Shown: piece after piece, positions 1 to 6,842 of the stretch
How positions within the stretch are numbered: the first letter of the stretch is position 1
How the letters are laid out: every line of letters begins with the position of its first letter
NCBI GenBank assembly: GCA_964570565.1
Contig: CAZMYT010000002.1
Location: 186,001-250,000, forward strand
DNA length: 64,000 nucleotides
Direction of reading: 5' to 3'
DNA from: W0P28-013 sp964570565
GTDB lineage: Bacteria; Bacteroidota; Bacteroidia; Bacteroidales; Paludibacteraceae
Notes under the pieces: model-generated
Told to the model about the DNA's origin: nothing
Seen by the model: the letters and a program-made list of their open reading frames with translations, nothing else
Databases searched by the model: none
Translations under genes and position numbers: made by a program

Positions 1-1
1 T

Positions 2-1231
2 ACTATTACGGTATATCCAAAACCAACTCCTGCTGTCACCGGTAATTTGGTTGTATACGAAGGTCAATCAACTGAATTGACAGCTACTGGTGGTGTACAA
101 TATGAATGGCGTGATGCTGGCGGTCTATTGGTTGGGGAAGATGCAGTTATTCAATTGCAGCCAGCCGCTACAACTACTTATTCGTTAACGGCAGTTGGTA
201 ATAATGGATGTCGTGCTACAATTCCTGTTACCATTACAGTAGTTCCATTTGAAGCTATTATTACAGGCTTGAACTACTTATGTTCTGGAAGTTCTACAGT
301 ACTGACAGCCAACGGTAGTTTCGATGAAGGATATCGTTACATGTGGGTGAAACCTGCAGGTGCTGTTTCGCAAAGTGTTACCGTTTCAACGCCTGGAACT
401 TATACCGTTCGAGTAACTACACCTTGGGGAACTTCTGATGTGGCTAGTGTGGAAGTATTCTTGTCAGAATCGCCACAAGCTAAGTTTGATGCACCTCAAC
501 CAACCTGCCAAGGATCTGGTAATGTGGTAGTTCCTTATACTGTATTAGCAGGTAGTCCAACTAACTACTCATTGACATTCAATGCGGCGGCATTAGCTGC
601 CGGCTTTATCAATGTAGAAGAAGCGGCACTTACTAGTACATATATTTCGTTCCCAGCACCAACAATGGCGCCTTATGGCATTTACCAAGTACGCATTACA
701 TTAACCAATGCAACAGGTTGCCAAAGTGGGGAATATCTAGTGTCATTTGGTATTCACCGTGACAACATGATTGTTCAAATGTGGGACGACGTATTGATTT
801 GCGATAATAGTAGTCATGAATTTACCGCTTACCAATGGTACAAAAACAACCAACGCGTAACAGGTGCTTCATTGCAATATTATTCTGAATTGGGTGGTTT
901 CTATGGTGATTATTATGTGGTGGCCTACAATACAGCCGGACAGGCCATAGCGTCTTGCGTAATCACACTTAACACTAAACAGAGTATTGCTTTGGCTCCG
1001 AGTCCAATTAAATCAAATCAAGTATTGAGAGTGGTAGTACCATTTACCGAAGACCAATTATTTGGTTCAGAACTTGAAATATTTGATGCTATTGGCCGTT
1101 CAATTTATCGTTCGCCTGATGTGAATGGTGAAAATGACATATTGATACAGTCGCCTCCAGGAGTTTATTTGGTTCGCGTGCGTATGCATACTGGCGAAGT
1201 ATTTACGGAAAAATTTGTTGTATCGGAATAA
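2..1231 (+). CDS. T9SS-exported surface protein with Ig-like domains, 5' end missing
   Basis: The frame is open from base 2, so the true start lies left of the window; the TTG at 47 is internal. The visible 410 residues contain several beta-rich, Ig/PKD-like segments of the kind that repeat in large Bacteroidetes adhesins, for example the segment opening GQSTELTATGG and the one around LNYLCSGSSTVLTANG. The last ~80 residues form a type A T9SS C-terminal sorting domain: a strand with LAPSPI, a middle EIFDAIGR motif, then PPGVYLVRV and the final EKFVVSE. Such proteins cross the outer membrane through T9SS and are then anchored or released. It is followed 38 bases later by a barrel protein, so the first three genes may be one operon. 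The ligand or function of the missing N-terminal part cannot be told. Confidence 0.85.
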   Translation, partial: TITVYPKPTPAVTGNLVVYEGQSTELTATGGVQYEWRDAGGLLVGEDAVIQLQPAATTTYSLTAVGNNGCRATIPVTITVVPFEAIITGLNYLCSGSSTVLTANGSFDEGYRYMWVKPAGAVSQSVTVSTPGTYTVRVTTPWGTSDVASVEVFLSESPQAKFDAPQPTCQGSGNVVVPYTVLAGSPTNYSLTFNAAALAAGFINVEEAALTSTYISFPAPTMAPYGIYQVRITLTNATGCQSGEYLVSFGIHRDNMIVQMWDDVLICDNSSHEFTAYQWYKNNQRVTGASLQYYSELGGFYGDYYVVAYNTAGQAIASCVITLNTKQSIALAPSPIKSNQVLRVVVPFTEDQLFGSELEIFDAIGRSIYRSPDVNGENDILIQSPPGVYLVRVRMHTGEVFTEKFVVSE

Positions 1232-1269
1232 GCGATGTAAAGTCAAAACAAACTGAAAAAGACGCATAT

Positions 1270-2136
1270 ATGAAAAAAATAGGAATTATTGTAGCATTAT
1301 TAGTATCAACACTTTGTGTGACGGTTCAAGGTCGAACTCCTGCTTATGTTGATTTGGAGTTGGGCGGAGGAGCCGTGGTGATGCCTTATGGAGGTTTTGA
1401 TAATGGTGTGGTCGCTGGTGGCAATTTCGATTTGGGTGCCAAGTATGCCATTCTATTTAATCCTCGCAAAGGCTGGGGTATGAGTTTTGGCGCAGGCCTT
1501 TCGACCTTTCAAGGTACACGTGTGTTGAATGGTGAATACGAATTCCCTTCTATAGACGATCAGGGACGTGCTTTTTTATTGAATACTAAAGTGCAAAACT
1601 GGACTGAACGTCAACAAGTTTATTCGGCTGCGATTCCAGTTAATGTGTTTTATCAACACAAGAAATATCGTAAATCGGGATGGTTTGGCTCGTTTGGATT
1701 GAAGTTGTATATCCCATTCCACGCGTCGTATAACGTGACTCAAGGCGATATTATCACTAAAGGATGGTATGAACAATGGGGTGGTACTTGGATTGAAAAT
1801 TTACCACAACATGGATTTGGTATGTATAATACCCTTCTACCAAGTGGTAAAATTGAAACAAGTCTTTTGGTGACAGCTCAAATTCAATTTGGTGCGATTC
1901 TGCATCTCGACAAAAAGAAAGAAATGTATGTAGCTGGTTATATCGAACATGGTGCTAATAATATGTTTGTGAATAAAGATGCAAAACCTTTATTTACAAC
2001 CATTCAGAATGTAAATAGCTACCAATATAATGGTTACTATTCAAGTCTTTCTACCAACAGTATTCCTATTATCGTGGGGATTAAAGTAGGATGGCGATTT
2101 AAAGATGTGCACGATTGTAATTGTATTCGTCAGTAA
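1270..2136 (+). CDS. Outer-membrane beta-barrel protein, unknown function
   Basis: A 288-residue protein with a clear signal peptide (MKKIGIIVALLVSTLCVTVQG) followed by alternating hydrophobic/polar strands rich in Gly, Tyr and Trp, ending in a strand with GWRF typical of small outer-membrane barrels. Glycine-rich strand starts such as DLELGGGAVVMPYGGF fit porin-like or OmpA/OprF-like barrels, but no named family is recognisable. It sits between a T9SS surface protein and a thioredoxin-like protein with gaps of 38 and 17 bases, which suggests co-transcription. The C-terminal tail has a Cys pair (CNC) after the last barrel strand. The function is unknown. Confidence 0.6.
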   Translation: MKKIGIIVALLVSTLCVTVQGRTPAYVDLELGGGAVVMPYGGFDNGVVAGGNFDLGAKYAILFNPRKGWGMSFGAGLSTFQGTRVLNGEYEFPSIDDQGRAFLLNTKVQNWTERQQVYSAAIPVNVFYQHKKYRKSGWFGSFGLKLYIPFHASYNVTQGDIITKGWYEQWGGTWIENLPQHGFGMYNTLLPSGKIETSLLVTAQIQFGAILHLDKKKEMYVAGYIEHGANNMFVNKDAKPLFTTIQNVNSYQYNGYYSSLSTNSIPIIVGIKVGWRFKDVHDCNCIRQ

Positions 2137-2153
2137 ACTTATAACAAATAACT

Positions 2154-2762
2154 ATGAAAAAAATCGTAATGTTTATGTGTGTGTTTGTTTGGTCGTCACT
2201 TGCTGTGAACGGACAAGCATATACTAATCTCGTTGGACAAAAAACGCCAAATTTAATTATTGAGAAATGGATTTCACCAGTTCCACAGTTGCAAGGAAAA
2301 TTTATTGTGATTGATTTTTGGGCTACTTGGTGCGGTCCTTGTCGTGTGTCTATTCCTCACATGAACGCATTGGCTGCTAAATATGCTGAAAAAATTGTAG
2401 TGATTGGTTTATCAAAAGAAACCGAAATGACTGTGCGTAATTTCCGCGGTATGGAATATTATAGTGCCATTGATACCAGAGGTCGTTTACAAGCTACTGT
2501 AGGTGTACGTGGCATCCCTAATGTGATGATTATTGATCCTCAAGGTATTGTGTGTTGGCAAGGTCACCCCGCTAATCTTTCAGAAGAGGTTATGGATAAA
2601 TTACTTGAAGAGTATTCGAAAAAAATGGGTGTCGTTCCTAGTAATCAAGTTGAAATTTTGTTGACAATAGAGGAATCTTATGATCCTCAGACCGACAAAG
2701 GAAATACTAATTCGACTGAAGAAACACCAGGTCAAGTGGTTGATTCTTACGATCAGATGTAG
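2154..2762 (+). CDS. Periplasmic thioredoxin-like protein, TlpA/ResA type
   Basis: A 202-residue protein with an N-terminal signal peptide (to about residue 21) and a thioredoxin fold. The active site is WATWCGPC, with the redox Cys pair at 60 and 63. A cis-Pro loop (GIPNVMIID) lies near residue 121. These features place it in the TlpA/ResA/AhpC-TSA group, which reduces or isomerises disulfides in exported proteins or serves cytochrome maturation. The tail after about residue 165 is Ser/Thr/Asp/Glu-rich and probably disordered. It is the last gene of a possible three-gene operon whose other members are an exported surface protein and a barrel, so it may serve disulfides in envelope proteins; that role is an inference. 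Confidence 0.85.
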   Translation: MKKIVMFMCVFVWSSLAVNGQAYTNLVGQKTPNLIIEKWISPVPQLQGKFIVIDFWATWCGPCRVSIPHMNALAAKYAEKIVVIGLSKETEMTVRNFRGMEYYSAIDTRGRLQATVGVRGIPNVMIIDPQGIVCWQGHPANLSEEVMDKLLEEYSKKMGVVPSNQVEILLTIEESYDPQTDKGNTNSTEETPGQVVDSYDQM

Positions 2763-2801
2763 ATTTTGTAGGTAAAAAAAGCAAAAAAAGCTTCAACAAT
2801 T

Positions 2802-2831
2802 TTTGTAACTCAAAAAATAGTTGTACATTTG
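2802..2831 (+). promoter_or_regulatory. Bacteroidetes-type promoter for the tRNA-Gly/tRNA-Leu unit
   Basis: TTTG at 2802-2805, an 18-base spacer, then TACATTTG at 2824-2831. This matches the Bacteroidetes primary-sigma consensus (-33 TTTG, -7 TAnnTTTG), with a spacer one base shorter than usual. Confidence 0.6.
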
Positions 2832-2856
2832 CATCCGCTTTGATTAAGGCGGATGC
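2831..2856 (+). repeat. Hairpin at the start of the tRNA leader
   Basis: GCATCCGC (2831-2838) and its exact reverse complement GCGGATGC (2849-2856) enclose a 10-base loop. The hairpin begins at or just before the expected transcription start and ends 25 bases before tRNA-Gly. It could help processing or protect the leader; the role is unknown. Confidence 0.5.
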
Positions 2857-2881
2857 GCTTTATTTATCAAGTTTATGTATT

Positions 2882-2957
2882 GCGAAAATAGCTCAGTTGG
2901 TAGAGCACAACCTTGCCAAGGTTGGGGTCGCGGGTTCGAGTCCCGTTTTTCGCTCCA
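2882..2957 (+). tRNA. tRNA-Gly (GCC)
   Basis: A complete 76-base cloverleaf. The acceptor arms GCGAAAA (2882-2888) and TTTTCGC (2947-2953) pair fully, the D-arm has AGCTCAGTTGGTAGAGC, the anticodon loop is TTGCCAA giving anticodon GCC, and the T-arm has GGTTCGAGTCC. The CCA end is encoded (2955-2957). It is transcribed with the tRNA-Leu 19 bases downstream. Confidence 0.97.
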
Positions 2958-2976
2958 TCTTTTTGCAAGAGAAGAT

Positions 2977-3059
2977 GCCCGAATGGTGAAATGGTAGACA
3001 CGAAGGACTTAAAATCCTTTGGCCTCACGGCTGTGGGGGTTCAAGTCCCCCTTCGGGTA
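2977..3059 (+). tRNA. tRNA-Leu (TAA)
   Basis: A class II tRNA with a long variable arm. Acceptor arms GCCCGAA (2977-2983) and TTCGGGT (3052-3058) pair with one G-U at the end; the anticodon loop CTTAAAA gives TAA; the T-loop is GGTTCAAGTCC. The discriminator A is at 3059. Unlike the neighbouring tRNA-Gly, the CCA end is not encoded (CTG follows), so it must be added after transcription. Confidence 0.96.
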
Positions 3060-3062
3060 CTG

Positions 3063-3099
3063 AAAGAGACAAAACTAATTAGTTTTGTCTCTTTTTTTT
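3063..3099 (+). terminator. Intrinsic terminator of the tRNA unit
   Basis: AAAGAGACAAAACT (3063-3076) and its exact reverse complement (3081-3094) form a 14-bp stem around AATT, continuing into a run of T to 3099. It follows tRNA-Leu by 3 bases. Confidence 0.85.
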
Positions 3100-3145
3100 G
3101 TAAAAAAGTAGTAAATTTGTCGCTATCACTTTTAATGTAACTTCT

Positions 3146-3787
3146 ATGCCGCAACTTATCATGGCCGATAATCAGGATGTGACACGCATTGGCTTCTGTC
3201 ACATTATATCTTCGTTGTTGACTGTGGAGCCTTTGGTGGTGCATCATAAGCAGGCATTAATTGAAACTTTGGAACGTCACCCGAATGCCGTCATTGTACT
3301 CGATTACGCTCTGTTTGATTTATCTGATATTGAAACCTTATTCGTGCTGGAAACGAAATATCCCGATAGTTGGTGGCTTTTATTTTCGTCAGAATTAAGT
3401 GATCAATTTATAAAACAAATTTATCTACAGACAAGGCACATGAGTGTTCTTTTAAAAGATTGTAGTGCCGAGGAACTTATAGTAGCTTGGCATGATATTT
3501 TACAAGGGCGTCGTTATATGAGCAGTAGTGTGTCGCAAACACTACTCGATTCTGTGCAACAACAGCAACTATCAGCTCCTCTAACCGCTACAGAAAAACA
3601 GATATTGGCAGCTATTGCTAGTGGAAAAACGACCAAAGAGATTGCTCAGGAGCGGTATGTGAGTACGCATACCGTGGTGACTCATCGTAAAAATATTTTC
3701 CGCAAAATTCAAGTTAACAATATACATGAGGCTACTAAATATGCCGTCAAGGCAGGTCTTATCGATTTAGTAGATTATTTTATTTAA
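3146..3787 (+). CDS. LuxR/NarL-type response regulator, orphan
   Basis: A 213-residue two-domain regulator. The N-terminal receiver-like domain (about 1-120) keeps Asp8, the phosphoacceptor-like Asp53 (VLDYALF) and Lys104 (LLKD). The C-terminal LuxR-type helix-turn-helix (about 145-210) has the usual LTATEKQIL and KEIAQERYVSTHTV motifs. It should bind DNA and switch transcription in response to phosphorylation or another signal. No histidine kinase is nearby. The ATG at 3146 is the first good start; a -7-like TAAATTTG at 3112-3119 lacks a well-spaced -33 element. Its target genes are unknown. Confidence 0.88.
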   Translation: MPQLIMADNQDVTRIGFCHIISSLLTVEPLVVHHKQALIETLERHPNAVIVLDYALFDLSDIETLFVLETKYPDSWWLLFSSELSDQFIKQIYLQTRHMSVLLKDCSAEELIVAWHDILQGRRYMSSSVSQTLLDSVQQQQLSAPLTATEKQILAAIASGKTTKEIAQERYVSTHTVVTHRKNIFRKIQVNNIHEATKYAVKAGLIDLVDYFI

Positions 3788-3789
3788 TA

Positions 3790-3835
3790 TCAGTTCATAA
3801 AAAAAGCCTCACATGAGGCTTTTTTTATGAACTGA
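3790..3835. terminator. Bidirectional terminator between the regulator and cysK
   Basis: A perfect 21-bp stem (3790-3810 with 3815-3835) around ACAT. The G+C core GCCTC/GAGGC is flanked by A7 and T7, so it can end transcripts from both converging genes. The cysK stop codon begins immediately after it. Confidence 0.9.
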
Positions 3836-4783
3836 TTACAATGGATATTCATCAAACGCATATAATACAGTAGATAAATAACGTTCGCCCGTATCGGGTA
3901 ATAGAGTTACAATCACTTTTCCTTTATTTTCTGGGCGTTTGGCTAATATAGAGGCTCCATATACAGCAGCTCCCGAAGAGATACCCACCAGCAAGCCTTC
4001 TTGTTGAGTTAGTTCACGCGCTGTACGAATGGCTTCATCGTTGCTTACCGTGAGAACTTCATCAACAATAGCGGAGTTATAAATTGGTGGAACAAATCCT
4101 GCACCAATGCCTTGTATTTTATGTGGTCCAGGGTTTCCGCCTGATAGTACAGGCGATTCGGCTGGTTCTACGGCCACCAATTGAATATTTGGATTATGAG
4201 CGCGCAATGCCTCGCCAACGCCACTTATAGTTCCACCAGTGCCTACTCCAGCTACAAAAATATCAATTTTACCATCGGTGTCTCGCCAAATTTCTTCACC
4301 AGTAGTTTTTTTATGAATAGCAGGATTGGCTGCATTTTCAAATTGTTGTGGCATAAATGAATTAGGCGTGTTGGCTTTCAATTCAAGTGCTTTGTTAATA
4401 GCACCTTTCATACCTTCAGCACCTGGGGTCAATACTAAATGTGCTCCGAACGCTTTAAGGAGATTACGACGTTCCATGCTCATGGTTTCGGGCATGGTGA
4501 GTGTAAGTTTATAACCTTTGATGGCCGCCACCATAGCTAGTCCTACACCAGTATTGCCACTGGTGGGTTCAATTATTTCCGTACCCGGTTTAAGAATACC
4601 TTTAGCTTCGGCCTCTTCAATCATGGCCAGTGCAATACGTTCTTTGACACAACCAGCAGGATTGAATGATTCCAATTTAGCAATAATGGTTGCTGCTAAG
4701 TGGTTAGTTGCATTGAATTTGGTTAACTCCAATAAGGGCGTATTACCAATAAGTTCTGTTAATTGTTTCGCTATTTTTGCCAT
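3836..4783 (-). CDS. cysK: Cysteine synthase A (O-acetylserine sulfhydrylase)
   Basis: A 315-residue PLP enzyme of fold type II that makes cysteine from O-acetylserine and sulfide in the cytoplasm. The PLP lysine is Lys47 in NPAGCVKERI, the substrate loop TSGNTG is at 74-79, the phosphate-binding loop GTGGTISG at 181-188, and GISSGAA near 267-273 holds the PLP ring nitrogen. Many family members have GSVKDR at the lysine; here it reads GCVKER, a conservative difference. Length is normal. It has its own promoter and an upstream palindrome that may be an operator. No serine acetyltransferase gene is nearby. Confidence 0.95.
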   Translation of the reverse strand: MAKIAKQLTELIGNTPLLELTKFNATNHLAATIIAKLESFNPAGCVKERIALAMIEEAEAKGILKPGTEIIEPTSGNTGVGLAMVAAIKGYKLTLTMPETMSMERRNLLKAFGAHLVLTPGAEGMKGAINKALELKANTPNSFMPQQFENAANPAIHKKTTGEEIWRDTDGKIDIFVAGVGTGGTISGVGEALRAHNPNIQLVAVEPAESPVLSGGNPGPHKIQGIGAGFVPPIYNSAIVDEVLTVSNDEAIRTARELTQQEGLLVGISSGAAVYGASILAKRPENKGKVIVTLLPDTGERYLSTVLYAFDEYPL

Positions 4784-4807
4784 AGTATTATCTGTTTTTA
4801 GTTATTG

Positions 4808-4838
4808 CAAAGATAGGGCTTGGTAAACATCTGTACAA
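4808..4838 (-). promoter_or_regulatory. Promoter of cysK
   Basis: Read on the minus strand: TTG at 4838-4836, a 20-base spacer, then TATCTTTG at 4815-4808, 25 bases upstream of the cysK ATG. It fits the Bacteroidetes promoter consensus. Confidence 0.65.
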
Positions 4839-4860
4839 TAACTTATGAGTGGTATATTTT

Positions 4861-4878
4861 CTACCACACATGTGGTAG
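4861..4878. promoter_or_regulatory. Palindrome upstream of cysK, possible operator
   Basis: CTACCACA and TGTGGTAG are exact 8-base inverted arms around CA. The site lies 22 bases upstream of the cysK -33 element and 8 bases past the end of the neighbouring gene. No T-run follows on either strand, so a protein-binding site is more likely than a terminator. Confidence 0.4.
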
Positions 4879-4885
4879 ATTGGTT

Positions 4886-6124
4886 TTATAATTTTATGAA
4901 TTTTTGTGTATTAGATGTCCAGTTATTGGCAGAAGTAGTTATCAAGTAAATTCCAGAAGGTAAAAGGCTTATGTCGATATTAATCAATCCTTTACCAGAT
5001 GTTTCTTTAATGCAAATACCTTGTAGGTTATAAACTTTGACTATCGTTTCTTGTTGTTTACTTATCTCTAAAGTTATGCTATTAATAGTGGGATTGGGGT
5101 ATATCGCAAAATCTAAATATGTTTCTGTAGCTGGAGCTATAAGTGGTGTGGGTGTGGAGGTTGCCAAGCCAAAACCATAAGCTGTTTCGTACCATAAGTA
5201 ATAGGTTTCATTCTTAAAAATAACATCAGGAGTCCAAGGACCTCGCCATTCTATGTTAGTATATGGCGTATCGCATGTGCTCATTACAGGATTTTGGTGA
5301 TATTTTTGCCAAACAAAACCATCCGATGAAGTGGCATAACCAATCTTAATTGTGTCGAGTTTATTGTCGTCAAGCATATCATAATATGATCCTCCACAAT
5401 ACCACATTTCAAAACTATTGTCTTTCTTGATAATTGTTGGAGTGGCTACAGATAATCCGTCCCACGCATAGTTTGAATCACTTTTAATCACTGGGTTTCC
5501 ACTATATTTAGTCCAAGTAATGCCATCTGGAGAAGTAGCTACACCAATAGCTACTTTATAATTTTTGTCGATTCCAGAATACCACATAAAATAACTCTTA
5601 CCATCATAAAGTACTGAAGGAGATTCGATATAAAGTCCATCCCAATCGGTACTATCACCAGGTAACAATACGGGTTCCGAACCGACTCTAGTCCAAAGGA
5701 TTCCATTTGTAGAAGTTGCTAGTCCGATGGATCCACCAATAGAATTATTATCGTTATCGCCAAAGTAATAGAGTTTATACCCTGTACTATCTTTCAACCA
5801 ATCGGGTGTATCTAAAAAGTGACTATCCCATTTCCCCTCACTACTGACATCAAAAATAGGGGTAGCTTCATTCTGTTTTTGCCAAATAATACCATCAAGT
5901 GAGTAAGCGTAACTAATGCGACCTTTGGAGTCAACACCGCCAGCTGCATACAACATTTTTAGCGTGTCGCCATCTTGAATTATGGATGGACTTCCAATGG
6001 CAACACCTTCATATGCATTTAGTGTTTTAGTCAACACCAAGTTATGAGGGCTCTTAACCCATGTCACTTGAGCCATTCCCATAATGGTGATGATTAAAAA
6101 AACGATGAGTGAAACGTACTTCAT
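4886..6124 (-). CDS. T9SS-exported beta-propeller protein
   Basis: About 412 residues from the ATG at 6124 (a GTG at 6133 is also open but less likely). A signal peptide is followed by at least four repeats of a blade motif, roughly G-x-A-T-S-x-D-G-x-x-W-x-K followed by NPV, with alternating lines such as MLYAAGG, LYYFGD, MWYSG and MWYCGG. This pattern is typical of five-bladed propellers of the GH43/GH32/GH130 glycosidase-like superfamily, but catalytic residues cannot be assigned. The last ~80 residues are a type A T9SS sorting domain (IYPNPTINS, VKVYNLQG, LPSGIYLITT). The gene starts 12 bases after the methyltransferase fusion, so it may be the third gene of the feoAB operon. A surface carbohydrate-binding or -degrading role is plausible only. 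Confidence 0.75.
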   Translation of the reverse strand: MKYVSLIVFLIITIMGMAQVTWVKSPHNLVLTKTLNAYEGVAIGSPSIIQDGDTLKMLYAAGGVDSKGRISYAYSLDGIIWQKQNEATPIFDVSSEGKWDSHFLDTPDWLKDSTGYKLYYFGDNDNNSIGGSIGLATSTNGILWTRVGSEPVLLPGDSTDWDGLYIESPSVLYDGKSYFMWYSGIDKNYKVAIGVATSPDGITWTKYSGNPVIKSDSNYAWDGLSVATPTIIKKDNSFEMWYCGGSYYDMLDDNKLDTIKIGYATSSDGFVWQKYHQNPVMSTCDTPYTNIEWRGPWTPDVIFKNETYYLWYETAYGFGLATSTPTPLIAPATETYLDFAIYPNPTINSITLEISKQQETIVKVYNLQGICIKETSGKGLINIDISLLPSGIYLITTSANNWTSNTQKFIKL

Positions 6125-6136
6125 ATAGCACACAAA

Positions 6137-6832
6137 TTAAGCTTCAATTTTATGCTTCAACAATACGGCTCTACTAAAACGAATGTGAGGTGTGTCAACA
6201 ATTTTGAATCCTCCTTTTTGCAGTTTGTCCACCATTGCGTTAAAAGCGATTTGGGAAACATGGAACTTGGGCTCAACAATTAGAATTAATCCCTCTTTTT
6301 TTAAGACCGATTTGAACGATTCGAATAACGAATTTTGATCTGGCACTTCGTGAATCACATAAAAAGCGAGTATAAAATCAATCGATAAATTGAGGTTTAG
6401 TTGAGTTGTTTTGCACAAATGCGTTTTAACTACTGATTCAAAATGGTATTTTTTTAGTTTTGCGCACACTTGATCAAGCATTCCCTTTTGTACATCTGCT
6501 GCAATTACTTGTCCTGATCCGTTTAATAGTCGTGCTATTTCAAATGTAAAAACGCCTGGTCCACAACCAAAATCAAGTACGTTCATGCCTGAATGAATAT
6601 AAGGCGCAAGAATTTTACGCGGTTGTTGAAACCATCGTCGTAGCGGGTTGTCCAATAAACCTGCCTTTTCAACAGGGCACACTTGCGATTGACATTCTGC
6701 TTTCAGAGCACAACCGCTACAATCATCACACGCTGAAGCTTGTTTTTTATCCGTAATAGTTTTTATGACACGATATATCGAATAAACTACCACGACGAAA
6801 ATAATGATATAAATGATAATAAGTTGTAACAT
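6137..6832 (-). CDS. Membrane-anchored Cys-rich / SAM methyltransferase fusion next to feoAB
   Basis: A 231-residue protein from the ATG at 6832, 10 bases downstream of feoAB. Residues 3-22 are one very hydrophobic helix. Residues 35-52 hold five cysteines (C35, C38, C41, C47, C52). Helix plus cysteines resemble the small FeoB-associated Cys-rich membrane protein that often follows feoB. The rest (about 75-231) is a class I SAM methyltransferase: motif I VLDFGCGPG at 85-93, an acidic motif II (VIAADVQ), and HEVPD then KEGLILIVEP. Fusion of the two parts is unusual. The methyl acceptor is unknown; the Cys cluster may bind iron or an Fe-S centre. An upstream in-frame start at 6877 would overlap feoB and is rejected. 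Confidence 0.72.
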   Translation of the reverse strand: MLQLIIIYIIIFVVVVYSIYRVIKTITDKKQASACDDCSGCALKAECQSQVCPVEKAGLLDNPLRRWFQQPRKILAPYIHSGMNVLDFGCGPGVFTFEIARLLNGSGQVIAADVQKGMLDQVCAKLKKYHFESVVKTHLCKTTQLNLNLSIDFILAFYVIHEVPDQNSLFESFKSVLKKEGLILIVEPKFHVSQIAFNAMVDKLQKGGFKIVDTPHIRFSRAVLLKHKIEA

Positions 6833-6842
6833 AATTTGTTGT

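Noticed and set aside
2913..3140. 75-codon plus-strand open frame
   Set aside because: It runs through both tRNA genes and the tRNA terminator; it is non-coding.
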